Source: Anaerolineae bacterium (GTDB taxonomy: Bacteria; Chloroflexota; Anaerolineae; Promineifilales; Promineifilaceae). Taken from it: a DNA stretch of 64,000 nucleotides. The stretch is from positions 675,966 through 739,965 of the forward strand of contig JAMLHW010000001.1 of assembly GCA_023954475.1 (NCBI GenBank). Direction: 5' to 3'. Under the pieces are notes generated by a model, which did no database searches, was not told the origin of the DNA, and saw only the letters and a list, made by a program, of their open reading frames with translations. The position numbers and the translations under genes are program-made. Shown here piece after piece: positions 26,978-34,792 of the stretch (position 1 is the first letter of the stretch; each line of letters opens with the position of its first letter).

Positions 26978-27523
26978 TTATCGGCCGAAAGCCACCGTTT
27001 TCCCAGCCCCAGCCATCCAGCGCCGACCCATCCAAATGAGCCAGATGACAAATGGAATACTGAGCAGCAGGTTGAGCAAGCCAAACAAATCTATCGAACC
27101 ACCGGCAAGCAGAGCGATTCCCATTACCAAAGAGAGTGCGCCGACGGCGAATGCCAGGTAGCTGAGTGTATTTGCATAATCAGCACTGCGGTATTGCAGC
27201 CATCCGTACAGCAAGAAGCCGGCACCGTAGATCAACGAGAGTGGACCGTAGATGTCATTGGGTTGGGTTGGGTCCAGGAACAAACTCCAGACGGTCGTCC
27301 CGCCGAGCAGGATCAGAGCCAGGATCGCCAGGGGCTTCGAGATGCGCTGTAGTGACATGGTCAATACAATCAGCGCGACGAGAAGTAGGATAGAACTGAG
27401 CCAGTATACGGGTGTGCCAAGCGAGGTAGAACCGGCGATGTTGAGACCGAGTGAGATGATATAGAGGACAGCACTGGCGATGGCGGCGATGCCACCGTAA
27501 CGGAACAGATTGTTGTTGGACAT
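26978..27523 (-). CDS. Six-helix membrane protein, unknown function
   Basis: A 181-residue hydrophobic protein with a start after AAGGAG. Helices are regularly spaced and connected by short loops, with no active-site motif. The pattern (MSNNNLFRYGGIAAIASAVLYIISLGL) is like DUF4386-type membrane proteins, a weak similarity. It is cotranscribed with the cupredoxin gene. Confidence 0.7.
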   Translation of the reverse strand: MSNNNLFRYGGIAAIASAVLYIISLGLNIAGSTSLGTPVYWLSSILLLVALIVLTMSLQRISKPLAILALILLGGTTVWSLFLDPTQPNDIYGPLSLIYGAGFLLYGWLQYRSADYANTLSYLAFAVGALSLVMGIALLAGGSIDLFGLLNLLLSIPFVIWLIWMGRRWMAGAGKTVAFGR

Positions 27524-27547
27524 GGTTTTCTCCTTATTTTGTTGTTG

Positions 27548-27985
27548 CTAGTCGGTTGTCGCGGGACGATAGGAGGGTTCGGTTTCGGCCGAAGCCTCAC
27601 GCGCAAATAGGAACCCGGTCGCGAAAATTAGCAGATGGACGATGCCAAATGCCACGTAACCCGCCGGTTCGTAGCCACGCAGCAGCGAATACAGGACATA
27701 CGCGCCAAATCCCATCAATTCGAGCCAGGCGACATAGCGTGCCACGTTGATATAAGCACCTGCATCACGTGATGCCCACAGTAGGAACAGCGCACTGCCG
27801 AGCAGGATGAACACAGACACAGACCAGTAATCTGTAGCTACCTGAACGGTAAGCGCCTCGACAGGGAATGGCGATCCGGCCAAAATCGATGCGCCGTCCG
27901 TCAAAAACATCGCATACAGGTTTGATATGCTCAGCAGCAAATAGAAAGCGCCGACCATGCGAAACCACCAGGTTAATTTCTTCAC
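27548..27985 (-). CDS. Four-helix membrane protein, unknown function
   Basis: A 145-residue membrane protein starting at GTG (27985) after AGGAGATTGAAAT. It reads MKKLTWWFRMVGAFYLLLSISNLYAMFL. The C-terminus is hydrophilic (REASAETEPSYRPATTD). It is three bases behind the 78-residue gene and 24 bases ahead of the next membrane gene, in a tight series. Confidence 0.7.
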   Translation of the reverse strand: MKKLTWWFRMVGAFYLLLSISNLYAMFLTDGASILAGSPFPVEALTVQVATDYWSVSVFILLGSALFLLWASRDAGAYINVARYVAWLELMGFGAYVLYSLLRGYEPAGYVAFGIVHLLIFATGFLFAREASAETEPSYRPATTD

Positions 27986-27988
27986 ATT

Positions 27989-28225
27989 TCAATCTCCTAT
28001 AGTTTTGGGGTTTTCATGTCTGCTCGCTGAAGGATTGTCCATCCAGCGAACGAGATAACTGATTAACTCGTTGGCATTCTTGAAACCAACCCGTTCGGCC
28101 GAATGTGGATCTTCCAGACTCATGCGCCAGACAACGTCCTCATCGGGCTTGTGATTGCCTTCATGCCAGATATGCAGCACAAAACTGCGATACAAGATAG
28201 GTTTTGGATGTTGCGCGGCGGACAT
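27989..28225 (-). CDS. Small conserved-looking protein, first gene of the second SARP-box unit
   Basis: A 78-residue soluble protein. The core RSFVLHIWHEG...VVWRMSLEDPHSAERVGFKNANELISYLVRWM follows a pattern I recognise from many small Chloroflexota proteins (an 'F.l..W.eg...wR.sLedp...eR.gF....L..fL' module) with no known function. It starts at ATG 28225 about 34 bases after the predicted transcription start. It heads the series that ends with the cupredoxin, directly under the 11-bp repeat operator. Confidence 0.65.
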   Translation of the reverse strand: MSAAQHPKPILYRSFVLHIWHEGNHKPDEDVVWRMSLEDPHSAERVGFKNANELISYLVRWMDNPSASRHENPKTIGD

Positions 28226-28250
28226 ATTTCTAGATTTTCCGTTCCGATCA

Positions 28251-28299
28251 TGTTATGCTGATACCAGCATACAGGGCGATCATTTGGAGATCGTTTGGA
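28251..28299. promoter_or_regulatory. Divergent promoter region with SARP-type tandem operator
   Basis: TATGCTG-ATAC-CAGCATA (28254-28271) is a perfect inverted repeat that supplies a TATGCT -10 on each strand; the plus-strand one is extended (TGTTATGCT). Next to it the tandem GATCATTTGGA, GATCGTTTGGA (28278-28299) repeats the operator at 26498. On the minus strand it stands ten bases ahead of TATGCT, as at the cytochrome c promoter. On the plus strand it overlaps the TTG start of the regulator gene, which would block its own expression when bound. Confidence 0.7.
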
Positions 28300-31210
28300 A
28301 GGACGCGTCGATTCGGCCGAATTGCACATTCGTTTGTTTGGCGGTATTCAAATCAACCGTGACAATGCCCCTTTGTCCGGCTTTCTCTCCACCAAGGTTC
28401 CTGCTCTGATCGCCTACCTCGCTGTCACCAATCGCACCCTCCAGCGTGATACCCTCGCCACCTTGCTCTGGGGCGAACTGCCCGATGCCGACGCCAAAAA
28501 CAACCTGCGCCAAACCCTTTCTAACGTCCGCAAACTGATCGATCCCTACGTGCTCATCACGCGCGACAGCGTTGGTCTCAATCCCGACGCCGCCATCACC
28601 CTCGACGTAGCCCAATTTGAAGCGCACCTGCAAGCAAGCCGTAATCGCCCATCCGACGAACGAGCCGGACATCTCCAGGCTGCCGTTTCGCTGTATCTCG
28701 GTGATTTCTTGCAGGGTTTCCATGTGCGCGACGCGCCCGATTTTGAAGAATGGGCATTGGCACAGCGCACGCGGCTGCACGAATTGGCTTTGCACGCTCT
28801 GCACATGCTTACCGATTTCAACTTGAGCAAAGGACAATATGGCCGTGCCATCGACCATGCAACACGGTTGCTGGCTCTCGATGCGTGGCGCGAAGAAGCG
28901 CATCGGCAGCTAATGCTCGCACTGGCACGCAGTGGTCAACGGTCGGCGGCGTTGGCGCAATACAAGACGTGTCGGCGCATTCTGGATGAGGAACTGGGTG
29001 TCACACCATCGGCCGAAACGACAGCACTTTTTCAACGCATTCGTGCCGCCGGTGATTCGCCGCGTCACAATCTGCCACCACAAGCCACCCCGTTCGTTGG
29101 TCGCCGCGAAGAAGTCGCCCAAATTGAAACACGCTTGCTGTTGCGTGAAAGCCGCCTGATTACGCTTATCGGTGTGGGCGGCACCGGCAAAACGCGACTG
29201 GCACTGCAGGCAGCACGCCGTGCCGTCGATCTCGGCCTGTTTCTCAACGGAGTCTATTTCGTGTCGCTGGCCGCTATCGCCGATGCTGCGCTGGTTCCCG
29301 CGGCAATCGCTGAGGCGCTAGGCTTTTCGATTGACGGCCAAGCTGATCCGGGTAAGCGCGTGATTGCACAGGTAGCTGAGCAGGAATTGTTGTTTGTGCT
29401 CGATAATTGTGAGCATCTGCTCGACATGGCGAGTTGGCTTTCCCGGCTGCTGCAACAGGCGCCTGGCGTCAAACTGTTGCTGACGTCGCGCGAACGGCTC
29501 AATGTGCAGTGGGAATGGTGCGTACCGGTAGATGGCCTCGATTATCCGGCCGAAGATGACCCTGATCCGCAAGCCAGCAGCGCGTATCAACTGTTTGTGG
29601 CGCGCGCACGCGCTGTCCAACCAGGCATGGTGTTCAACGACAGCGCAGTGCAATGCGTTGCCCGCATCTGCCGCATGGTGGCTGGGATACCGCTAGGCAT
29701 CGAATTAGCGGCAGCCAGTTTGCAACAGCATACGTGTGAGGCAATTGCTGCCGGTATTGCGCACAACATCGATTTTCTGGCGACGCGTTACCGCGATATT
29801 GCGCCGCGTCATCGCAGTTTGCGTGCGGCGTTTGACCAGTCGTGGCGGCTGCTTGCGCCGGTGGAGCAGACGGCTTTCGGCCGATTGAGCGTCTTTGTCG
29901 GTGATTTTGACAGCGCCGCCGCCCATGCCATTGGCGTGTCGGCCCATGTATTGGCGTCGTTGACTGATAAATCATTGGTGCGCCGCAGCCTGGATGGTCG
30001 TTATGCATTACACGACCTGTTGCGTCAATTCGCAGGCGAGCTGCTGGCGGCGCTGCCGCAAGATGCAGCCAATGTTGTCCAACAACACGCCGCTTACTAC
30101 CTGCATTGGCTCAATACGCAGACACCCCTGCTGCGTGGCCGGGAACAGAAGGAAGCACTACAGGCGATTTCGGCCGATTACGATAATGTGTTGGCCGCAT
30201 GGCATACAGCAATTGAACAGCAGAATGGTGCTATGCTGGAACAGGCAGCCGAACCATTTTACTATTTCTATTTACTGCGCAGTCGGTTGACTGAAGGCGT
30301 GGCAGCATTTGAGGCGGCACGTGCTGCGGTGATCGAGCGCGACTTGCAATCGCTCCGCTTGGCTGTACATCTCGACAACGTCATCGCCAAACTGCTAATC
30401 ACTCTGTCGCGTGTCATCGAGGCGCGTCCATATTTGGAACGCAATCTGGCAATTGAAGCACAAACATCGATGCCTGAGTTGGAAGCGGCAACGCGACGCT
30501 ACTACGGTGCGCTGCTTGTCTCACTCGGTGAACTGGATTCGGCCGATTATCAATTCGAGCGCAGCCGTGATCTGGCGCACGAACTGGGAGACAATTGGGC
30601 TGAAGCCAATACCTTGATTGATTGGGCGCGCCTGGCCTTTGTGCGCAAAAAGCTCGACGTGTGTGAAGAAAGGTGTCGCAGCGGGCTGGCGCTGGCTGAA
30701 AAATCGGGCGAACTGTTGTTGATCGCCAACTTCCTCACCGGACTGAGCATTGCCAACCGCGAAATGGGGCGACTTGACGTGGCGCAACAATATGTCGAAC
30801 GCAGCCTCATTGTCTATGCCGAACTGGATGATACATATGGCTTGATACAGGGTCATTTGGCATTGGGCGCGTTGCTGCTACTACAGAAGCGCTTCGCCGA
30901 GGCGCGCTCGCTATTTCAAATGGCATTGGAAGGCAGCCACAGAATTGGTTTTCGCTGGGGGGAGGCGGATGCTTATTGGCGGCTCGGTCAGGCGGCACAG
31001 GGAGTCGGCGACGAAGCGGAAGTAGTCGCCGCATGGCGCGAGGCGCTGGAAATTGCGCTGGCAATCCAGGAAGCAGAACTGATCCGTGACATTATCGTTG
31101 ACTTGAAGGCCGCCCATGCAGACCGAAATCCTTTTGCACTGGATCTGTTGGAATGGGCACGCCATCAAAACGGCACGGCTGACTATTTGCAAAGTTCTGA
31201 GATAAATTGA
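28295..31210 (+). CDS. BTAD/SARP-type transcriptional regulator with NB-ARC ATPase and TPR domains
   Basis: A 971-residue regulator of the AfsR/SARP class. Residues 10-95 form an OmpR-type winged helix (IRLFGGIQINRDNAPLSGFLSTKVPALIAYLAV...LWGELPDADAKNNLRQTLSNVRKLI). Residues 95-245 form the BTAD helical domain (GDFLQGF, FEEWALAQRTRLHELAL, AQYKTCRRILDEELGVTPSAET). An ATPase follows with Walker A GVGGTGKTRLA near 292 and Walker B LFVLDNCEHLL. The second half is TPR-like. The TTG start at 28295 has GGAG five bases before it. It adjoins a divergent minus-strand operon carrying the tandem operator it probably binds. Confidence 0.9.
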   Translation: MEGRVDSAELHIRLFGGIQINRDNAPLSGFLSTKVPALIAYLAVTNRTLQRDTLATLLWGELPDADAKNNLRQTLSNVRKLIDPYVLITRDSVGLNPDAAITLDVAQFEAHLQASRNRPSDERAGHLQAAVSLYLGDFLQGFHVRDAPDFEEWALAQRTRLHELALHALHMLTDFNLSKGQYGRAIDHATRLLALDAWREEAHRQLMLALARSGQRSAALAQYKTCRRILDEELGVTPSAETTALFQRIRAAGDSPRHNLPPQATPFVGRREEVAQIETRLLLRESRLITLIGVGGTGKTRLALQAARRAVDLGLFLNGVYFVSLAAIADAALVPAAIAEALGFSIDGQADPGKRVIAQVAEQELLFVLDNCEHLLDMASWLSRLLQQAPGVKLLLTSRERLNVQWEWCVPVDGLDYPAEDDPDPQASSAYQLFVARARAVQPGMVFNDSAVQCVARICRMVAGIPLGIELAAASLQQHTCEAIAAGIAHNIDFLATRYRDIAPRHRSLRAAFDQSWRLLAPVEQTAFGRLSVFVGDFDSAAAHAIGVSAHVLASLTDKSLVRRSLDGRYALHDLLRQFAGELLAALPQDAANVVQQHAAYYLHWLNTQTPLLRGREQKEALQAISADYDNVLAAWHTAIEQQNGAMLEQAAEPFYYFYLLRSRLTEGVAAFEAARAAVIERDLQSLRLAVHLDNVIAKLLITLSRVIEARPYLERNLAIEAQTSMPELEAATRRYYGALLVSLGELDSADYQFERSRDLAHELGDNWAEANTLIDWARLAFVRKKLDVCEERCRSGLALAEKSGELLLIANFLTGLSIANREMGRLDVAQQYVERSLIVYAELDDTYGLIQGHLALGALLLLQKRFAEARSLFQMALEGSHRIGFRWGEADAYWRLGQAAQGVGDEAEVVAAWREALEIALAIQEAELIRDIIVDLKAAHADRNPFALDLLEWARHQNGTADYLQSSEIN

Positions 31211-31221
31211 CCCCATGACTA

Positions 31222-31294
31222 TTGTGCAAACGCATTAGATTTATGTGCAAAATCATTACAATATATTTACAAAATCGCTATTGTCGTGTAAAAT
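31222..31294 (+). promoter_or_regulatory. Promoter with three direct repeats ahead of the selenoprotein gene
   Basis: TGTGCAAACGCATTA (31223-31237) and TGTGCAAAATCATTA (31244-31258) are followed by a looser third copy (31265-31280), a period of 21-22 bases. The third overlaps -35 TTTACA (31266-31271), 17 bases before -10 TAAAAT (31289-31294). The layout suits an activator binding on one face of the helix. Confidence 0.65.
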
Positions 31295-31327
31295 CTGTGC
31301 AGATTAGTTTTGGATGGAGTATCACAG

Positions 31328-31882
31328 ATGAAAGAAACACGATTGTCGGTTGGTGCGAATGCCCCCGATGGCACTGCACTAAACATCAATGGCGAAGCAG
31401 TCGAGATCGCCACGCTTTGGCGCGATGGCCCGGTTTTGCTGACGTTTTTACGTCACTTCGGCTGAATACATTGCCGCGAATGGTTGGCTCAGTTGGAGTC
31501 ACAACATATGGAAATTACAGAAGCGGGTCTGCAAGTGGTCGCTATCGGCTTGGGTCAGCCTAAGCATGCCGAGCGCTATTGTGGCAAGCTCGCTCCGAGC
31601 CTTACTTGCTTGACAAATGAAGAACCGGAACTAAACCATGCCTATGGACTGACGAGAGCCGGCATTTTTCAGTTGATCAGTCCTAGTGGTATGCGCAACG
31701 GAGTGCGTGCTTCGCGTGCCGGATTTAAGCAAGGCAAAGCAACTGGTGATGTGCGCATGTTGCCGGGTACGTTTGTCGTCGATACGAATGGTGTCGTGCT
31801 TTACGCTTACTACAGCGACAATGCCGGGGATCATCCTGACATTGCTGACTTGTTGGCTGAGATGCAGGTGCAACTGGCATAG
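31328..31882 (+). CDS. Peroxiredoxin-like protein, candidate selenoprotein (in-frame TGA = Sec46)
   Basis: The frame from ATG 31328 (GGAG upstream) runs to 31882 with one TGA at 31463-31465. Translation across it gives VLLTFLRHFG-U-IHCREWLAQL, the signature of PRX-like2/AhpC-TSA thioredoxin-fold proteins whose usual form is FLRxFGCxxCR. So the TGA replaces the first Cys of the CxxC. Downstream residues remain family-like (AIGLGQPKHAERYCGKL, YGLTRAGIFQLISP, MLPGTFVVDTNGVVLYAYYSDNAGDHP). Bases 31482-31507 can fold into a hairpin with loop AGUUG starting 26 bases after the TGA, within the bacterial SECIS rule (G in the first two loop positions). The 184-residue product probably reduces peroxides or disulfides. 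No sel genes are in the window. Confidence 0.82.
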
Positions 31883-31930
31883 TTTTCGGCCGAAAATAAC
31901 CAGCTATCGTCACGCCGTCACAACTTACGC

Positions 31931-31977
31931 CAGGCACAAGGCGACCTAAAATCGGTCGCTCTGTGCCTGATCCTTTT
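31931..31977. terminator. Strong terminator between the selenoprotein and CPBP protease genes
   Basis: CAGGCACA (31931-31938) pairs with TGTGCCTG (31962-31969), and inside it GCGACC pairs with GGTCGC, then TTTTT follows. It serves the plus-strand gene and lies at the stop of the convergent minus-strand gene. Confidence 0.88.
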
Positions 31978-32888
31978 TATACAGTCAGCGATTGCCGCTG
32001 ACTACCGCGCCACACAACCACACCGGCCACGATTCCAACGAGTAACAACAGCAGCGTTGAAACCAGTTCCCAATCGGTAGTAAGCAGCACCGGAAAAACA
32101 AGTTCAAACCCTTCCTCCCAGTTTTGCGTGGCGTGGAATAACAAGCCAGGAATCAACGAGCCACCACTGCCATTGAACAGCAGCGTAAAAATAAAACTGA
32201 GTCCGAACGAGAGCAGCAAAAACGCGACAATCGAAACGGGGTCGCGACCCAGCAGCACCGGCAGATGCCACATGCCCCACAACGCGCCGATGATCACGCT
32301 GGCACGGAAAGGCGTCATGGTCAACTGCATACGTGGCAGGGCAAAGCCGCGCAGCCCGAGTTCTTCACCAAATGCGCCGCGCAGAAACAGGGATACGAAT
32401 AGGCCAGCTTCGGCGCTGAACAGCATTTTGCGCAAAGTGGCGGCGGACATTTCGGCCGAAACGCCACTCTCACTGCTGGACACTGCCACAATTGTCGCGA
32501 TGGAATACAAACCGAGCGGCAATACCGCCAGCGCATACCATTTCCAGTTGAAGCGCCAGCGGATCAAGCGGCTGCCTAACTCGCGTATCCCGCTGCGACC
32601 GGCCGTATAAGCGATCATGATCAAACCGGCAATCGAAAACGCCCAATCCTGCAAGCGCGTCAGCAAGTAGACCAGCCATCCGGGCACTGTCAAATTCAGC
32701 CCGGTGAATTGCAGACTCTCTGCCTGTCGCAAAAATGAAGTGGTGTCGGGTGCGCCAGACTGTTCAGCGATCCGGCCCAGCAGTAAAAAAATGCCCCATG
32801 CGATGGCGTAGGCGATGGCGAAAAAAGTGATTAACGGCCAATCGAGACGACGTTTTTCGGCCGAAGCCTGATTCGGTGATGTTTTCAT
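31977..32888 (-). CDS. CPBP-family (CAAX-like) intramembrane metalloprotease
   Basis: A 303-residue membrane protein with about eight helices. The ABI/CPBP motifs are FGEELGLRGFALPRM (EExxxR), a histidine in ALWGMWHLPVLL, and FHATQNWEEGF as the last ligand histidine. These enzymes cleave membrane-associated peptides or protect against bacteriocins; substrate unknown. N-terminal residues are hydrophilic (MKTSPNQASAEKRRLDW). It stands alone, convergent with the selenoprotein gene. Confidence 0.88.
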   Translation of the reverse strand: MKTSPNQASAEKRRLDWPLITFFAIAYAIAWGIFLLLGRIAEQSGAPDTTSFLRQAESLQFTGLNLTVPGWLVYLLTRLQDWAFSIAGLIMIAYTAGRSGIRELGSRLIRWRFNWKWYALAVLPLGLYSIATIVAVSSSESGVSAEMSAATLRKMLFSAEAGLFVSLFLRGAFGEELGLRGFALPRMQLTMTPFRASVIIGALWGMWHLPVLLGRDPVSIVAFLLLSFGLSFIFTLLFNGSGGSLIPGLLFHATQNWEEGFELVFPVLLTTDWELVSTLLLLLVGIVAGVVVWRGSQRQSLTV

Positions 32889-33020
32889 GCAGTGCTCCTG
32901 ATGTCGATATAACGTAGCATACCATGCGCGACAAGCACCACCATCAACCAGATGGTTTATTACCGGCTGGTTTGCGGTTGATTTGCGCCAATATACGGGT
33001 TCAAACTACCTTGTTGAATA

Positions 33021-33047
33021 GGGCACTCGCCCCATGACAACGGGACA
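33021..33047. repeat. Copy 1 of a 28-bp interspersed element
   Basis: GGGCACTCG then CCCCATGACAACGGGACA. The core CATGACAACGGGACA is identical in three places (also 34714-34741 and 44684-44711), all on the plus strand. Each copy is a direct pair of GGG(A)CA boxes 22 bases apart. Near it, CGTGTC-TTCA-GACACG forms a small hairpin at about 33076-33091. Confidence 0.7.
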
Positions 33048-33203
33048 GCGAAAAGGGAAAGCGCCAATGCTGCCGTGTCTTCAGACACGAAATACGAGGA
33101 ACTGCAGATGAAAGCATTCGACAAATCACGTGCGGGTGCTTACTTGAACATCTGGCAACTAACGACAAACACGTGCCATTGTCGATTTTAGTTCCCGAGA
33201 TTA

Positions 33204-33240
33204 TTGACATATTCCGATATAGGAATATAATAATGATATG
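33204..33240 (+). promoter_or_regulatory. Leaderless promoter with perfect-arm operator for the ArsR-type gene
   Basis: TTGACA (33204-33209), 16 bases, TATAAT (33226-33231), six bases, ATG (33238). Between and overlapping the two boxes lies the inverted repeat ATATTCC-GATATA-GGAATAT (33209-33228), a likely ArsR-family operator, so the regulator should repress itself. Transcription would start at the ATG. Confidence 0.75.
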
Positions 33241-33612
33241 GCACGCCAACCAACGACCGCCGATGTATTCAACGCCATTGCCGAGCCACAGCGGCGGGCG
33301 ATTCTGAATCTGCTTCGCGACGGTGAGCTGTCGGTCGGCGACATCGCCGACGCCCTCGATCTCAAGCAGCCGCAAACGTCCAAGCATTTGCGCGTCTTGA
33401 GCGAGGTTGGCGTAGTCAGCGTGCGCAAGGACGGCAGGCAGCGTTTCTACCGCCTCCACGGCGCAGCGCTCAAACCGATCTTTGACTGGGTGATGCCGTT
33501 TGAGCGCCTCTGGCAGGAGCGTTTCGACCGGCTCGACGACTATCTCAAATCTCTACAGCGTGAGGAACTTACTGATGACCAACAAACGACAGACGATGGC
33601 AATCCACGGTGA
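33238..33612 (+). CDS. ArsR-family transcriptional repressor
   Basis: A 124-residue winged-helix protein: MARQPTTADVFNAIAEPQRRAILNLLRDGELSVGDIADALDLKQPQTSKHLRVLSEVGVVSVRKDGRQRFYRL. No cysteine metal site is seen in the recognition helix, so it belongs to the non-metal branch usually paired with SRPBCC proteins. It overlaps the next gene by 38 bases in another frame. This ArsR/AHSA1 pairing is common in soil bacteria and the regulator typically senses an unknown signal. Confidence 0.93.
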   Translation: MARQPTTADVFNAIAEPQRRAILNLLRDGELSVGDIADALDLKQPQTSKHLRVLSEVGVVSVRKDGRQRFYRLHGAALKPIFDWVMPFERLWQERFDRLDDYLKSLQREELTDDQQTTDDGNPR

Positions 33613-34573
33613 CCGCGAACTCGTTATGACCCGCCGTTTTGCTGCGCCGCGCCATTTGGTGTGGCAGGCGTACACCGACTGTGCCCATCTCTCCCAGTGG
33701 TGGGGGCCGACAGGCTGGACGGTGCCGCATTGTGAACTTGACTTGCGTCCGGGCGGCAAGTGGCATTACTGCATGAAAGGGGAAATGCCGGACGGCAGCG
33801 TGATGGAGAGTTGGGGACTGGCGGTCTATCGCGAAATAGTGCCGCCGGAGCGCCTCGTCTATGTCGATGCGTTTTCCGACAGCGACGGCACTATTTCGGC
33901 CGATTTGCCGCAAATGCTCATCACGGTGACGTTTGAAGAAATAGACGGGCAAACGCTGCTGACGACGGTTACGATGTTTGATTCGGCCGAAGCGTTGCAA
34001 ACCGTGATCGACATGGGCATGGAGCAGGGCATCACCCAGACGTGGGATCGGCTCGATGCGCACCTGCCGACGATGCGCGACGACCTCGTGCGGCTTGAAG
34101 GGGATGAGACGATTGTGATCACAAGGGTTTTCAATGCACCGCCTCAAGTCGTCTTTGACGCGATGACCCAGCCGCAGCACGTCCGTATCTGGTATGGTCC
34201 ACGCTCACGCAGTACGCAAGTGACCATCTGTGAAATCGACTTGCGTGTCGGGGGGCACTGGCGTTTTGTCATCCAGACGCAGAGCGGAGACGAGGTCGAT
34301 TTCTACGGCGAATACCTGACCATCGACCGCCCCCGCCATCTCGTCTTTACCGAAATCTTCGCTCCGTTTCCCGAAACCGTCTCGACCATCGACACCGTCT
34401 ACCACGATTTGAGCGGACGCACGCGCCTGGTCGCGACCTGCACTTATCCGTCCCAGGCGGCGCGGGACGGCGTTATCGCCTCCGGCATGGAAGGCGGCCT
34501 GCGCGAAACTTACGACCAGCTCGACGTATTGGTGACGCGGTTGACAGCCGCAGCAACCACTCCAAATTCATGA
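33575..34573 (+). CDS. Tandem SRPBCC (AHSA1-like) protein
   Basis: A 332-residue protein made of two copies of the AHSA1/START-like domain, each about 150 residues: the first begins ELVMTRRFAAPRHLVWQAYTDCAHLSQWWGPTGWTV, the second ETIVITRVFNAPPQVVFDAMTQPQHVRIWYGPRSRS. These domains hold a hydrophobic ligand; no enzymatic role is known for this class. The start at ATG 33575 (after GTGAGGAA) lies inside the ArsR gene, giving translational coupling. The segment ISADLPQMLITVTF is also found in the chimeric ORF at 35568. Confidence 0.9.
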   Translation: MTNKRQTMAIHGDRELVMTRRFAAPRHLVWQAYTDCAHLSQWWGPTGWTVPHCELDLRPGGKWHYCMKGEMPDGSVMESWGLAVYREIVPPERLVYVDAFSDSDGTISADLPQMLITVTFEEIDGQTLLTTVTMFDSAEALQTVIDMGMEQGITQTWDRLDAHLPTMRDDLVRLEGDETIVITRVFNAPPQVVFDAMTQPQHVRIWYGPRSRSTQVTICEIDLRVGGHWRFVIQTQSGDEVDFYGEYLTIDRPRHLVFTEIFAPFPETVSTIDTVYHDLSGRTRLVATCTYPSQAARDGVIASGMEGGLRETYDQLDVLVTRLTAAATTPNS

Positions 34574-34792
34574 ATTTGCTAGTCGGAACATGGGCAGTCT
34601 CTTTGCCATATACTGATGGGCAAGCTGTCTGCGATCCCAATACATTCACAGTCGGACAACCGACGACAAGTCGGTATTGTCACCCAAAGACGGGTGAGAA
34701 TGCCCGCCGTATTGGGACAGCCGCCTCATGACAACGGGACATTAACCGCTATATGCTATCTCCAAAATTCACATTGACTTTTGGAGGATAAA
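34574..34792. other. Intergenic region of small hairpins and element copy 2
   Basis: No gene. It contains CCGAC-GACAA-GTCGG and TCACCC-AAAGAC-GGGTGA hairpins (about 34659-34698) and then the second copy of the 28-bp element. GGAGG just before 34793 serves the next gene. Confidence 0.55.
34714..34741. repeat. Copy 2 of the 28-bp interspersed element
   Basis: GGGACAGCCGCCT then CATGACAACGGGACA. It lies about 50 bases before a membrane-protein gene whose paralogue at 44772 also follows a copy. Copies 1 and 2 flank the ArsR/SRPBCC pair as direct repeats. Confidence 0.75.

Noticed and set aside
31484..31882. A separate 132-codon gene beginning at TTG 31484
   Set aside because: It lacks an SD and begins mid-domain. 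The in-frame upstream half with promoter, RBS and matching family residues makes readthrough of TGA at 31463 the better model.
33238..34741. ArsR/SRPBCC pair flanked by direct repeats as a composite transposon
   Set aside because: No transposase gene or terminal inverted repeats are present. The 28-bp element could also be regulatory.
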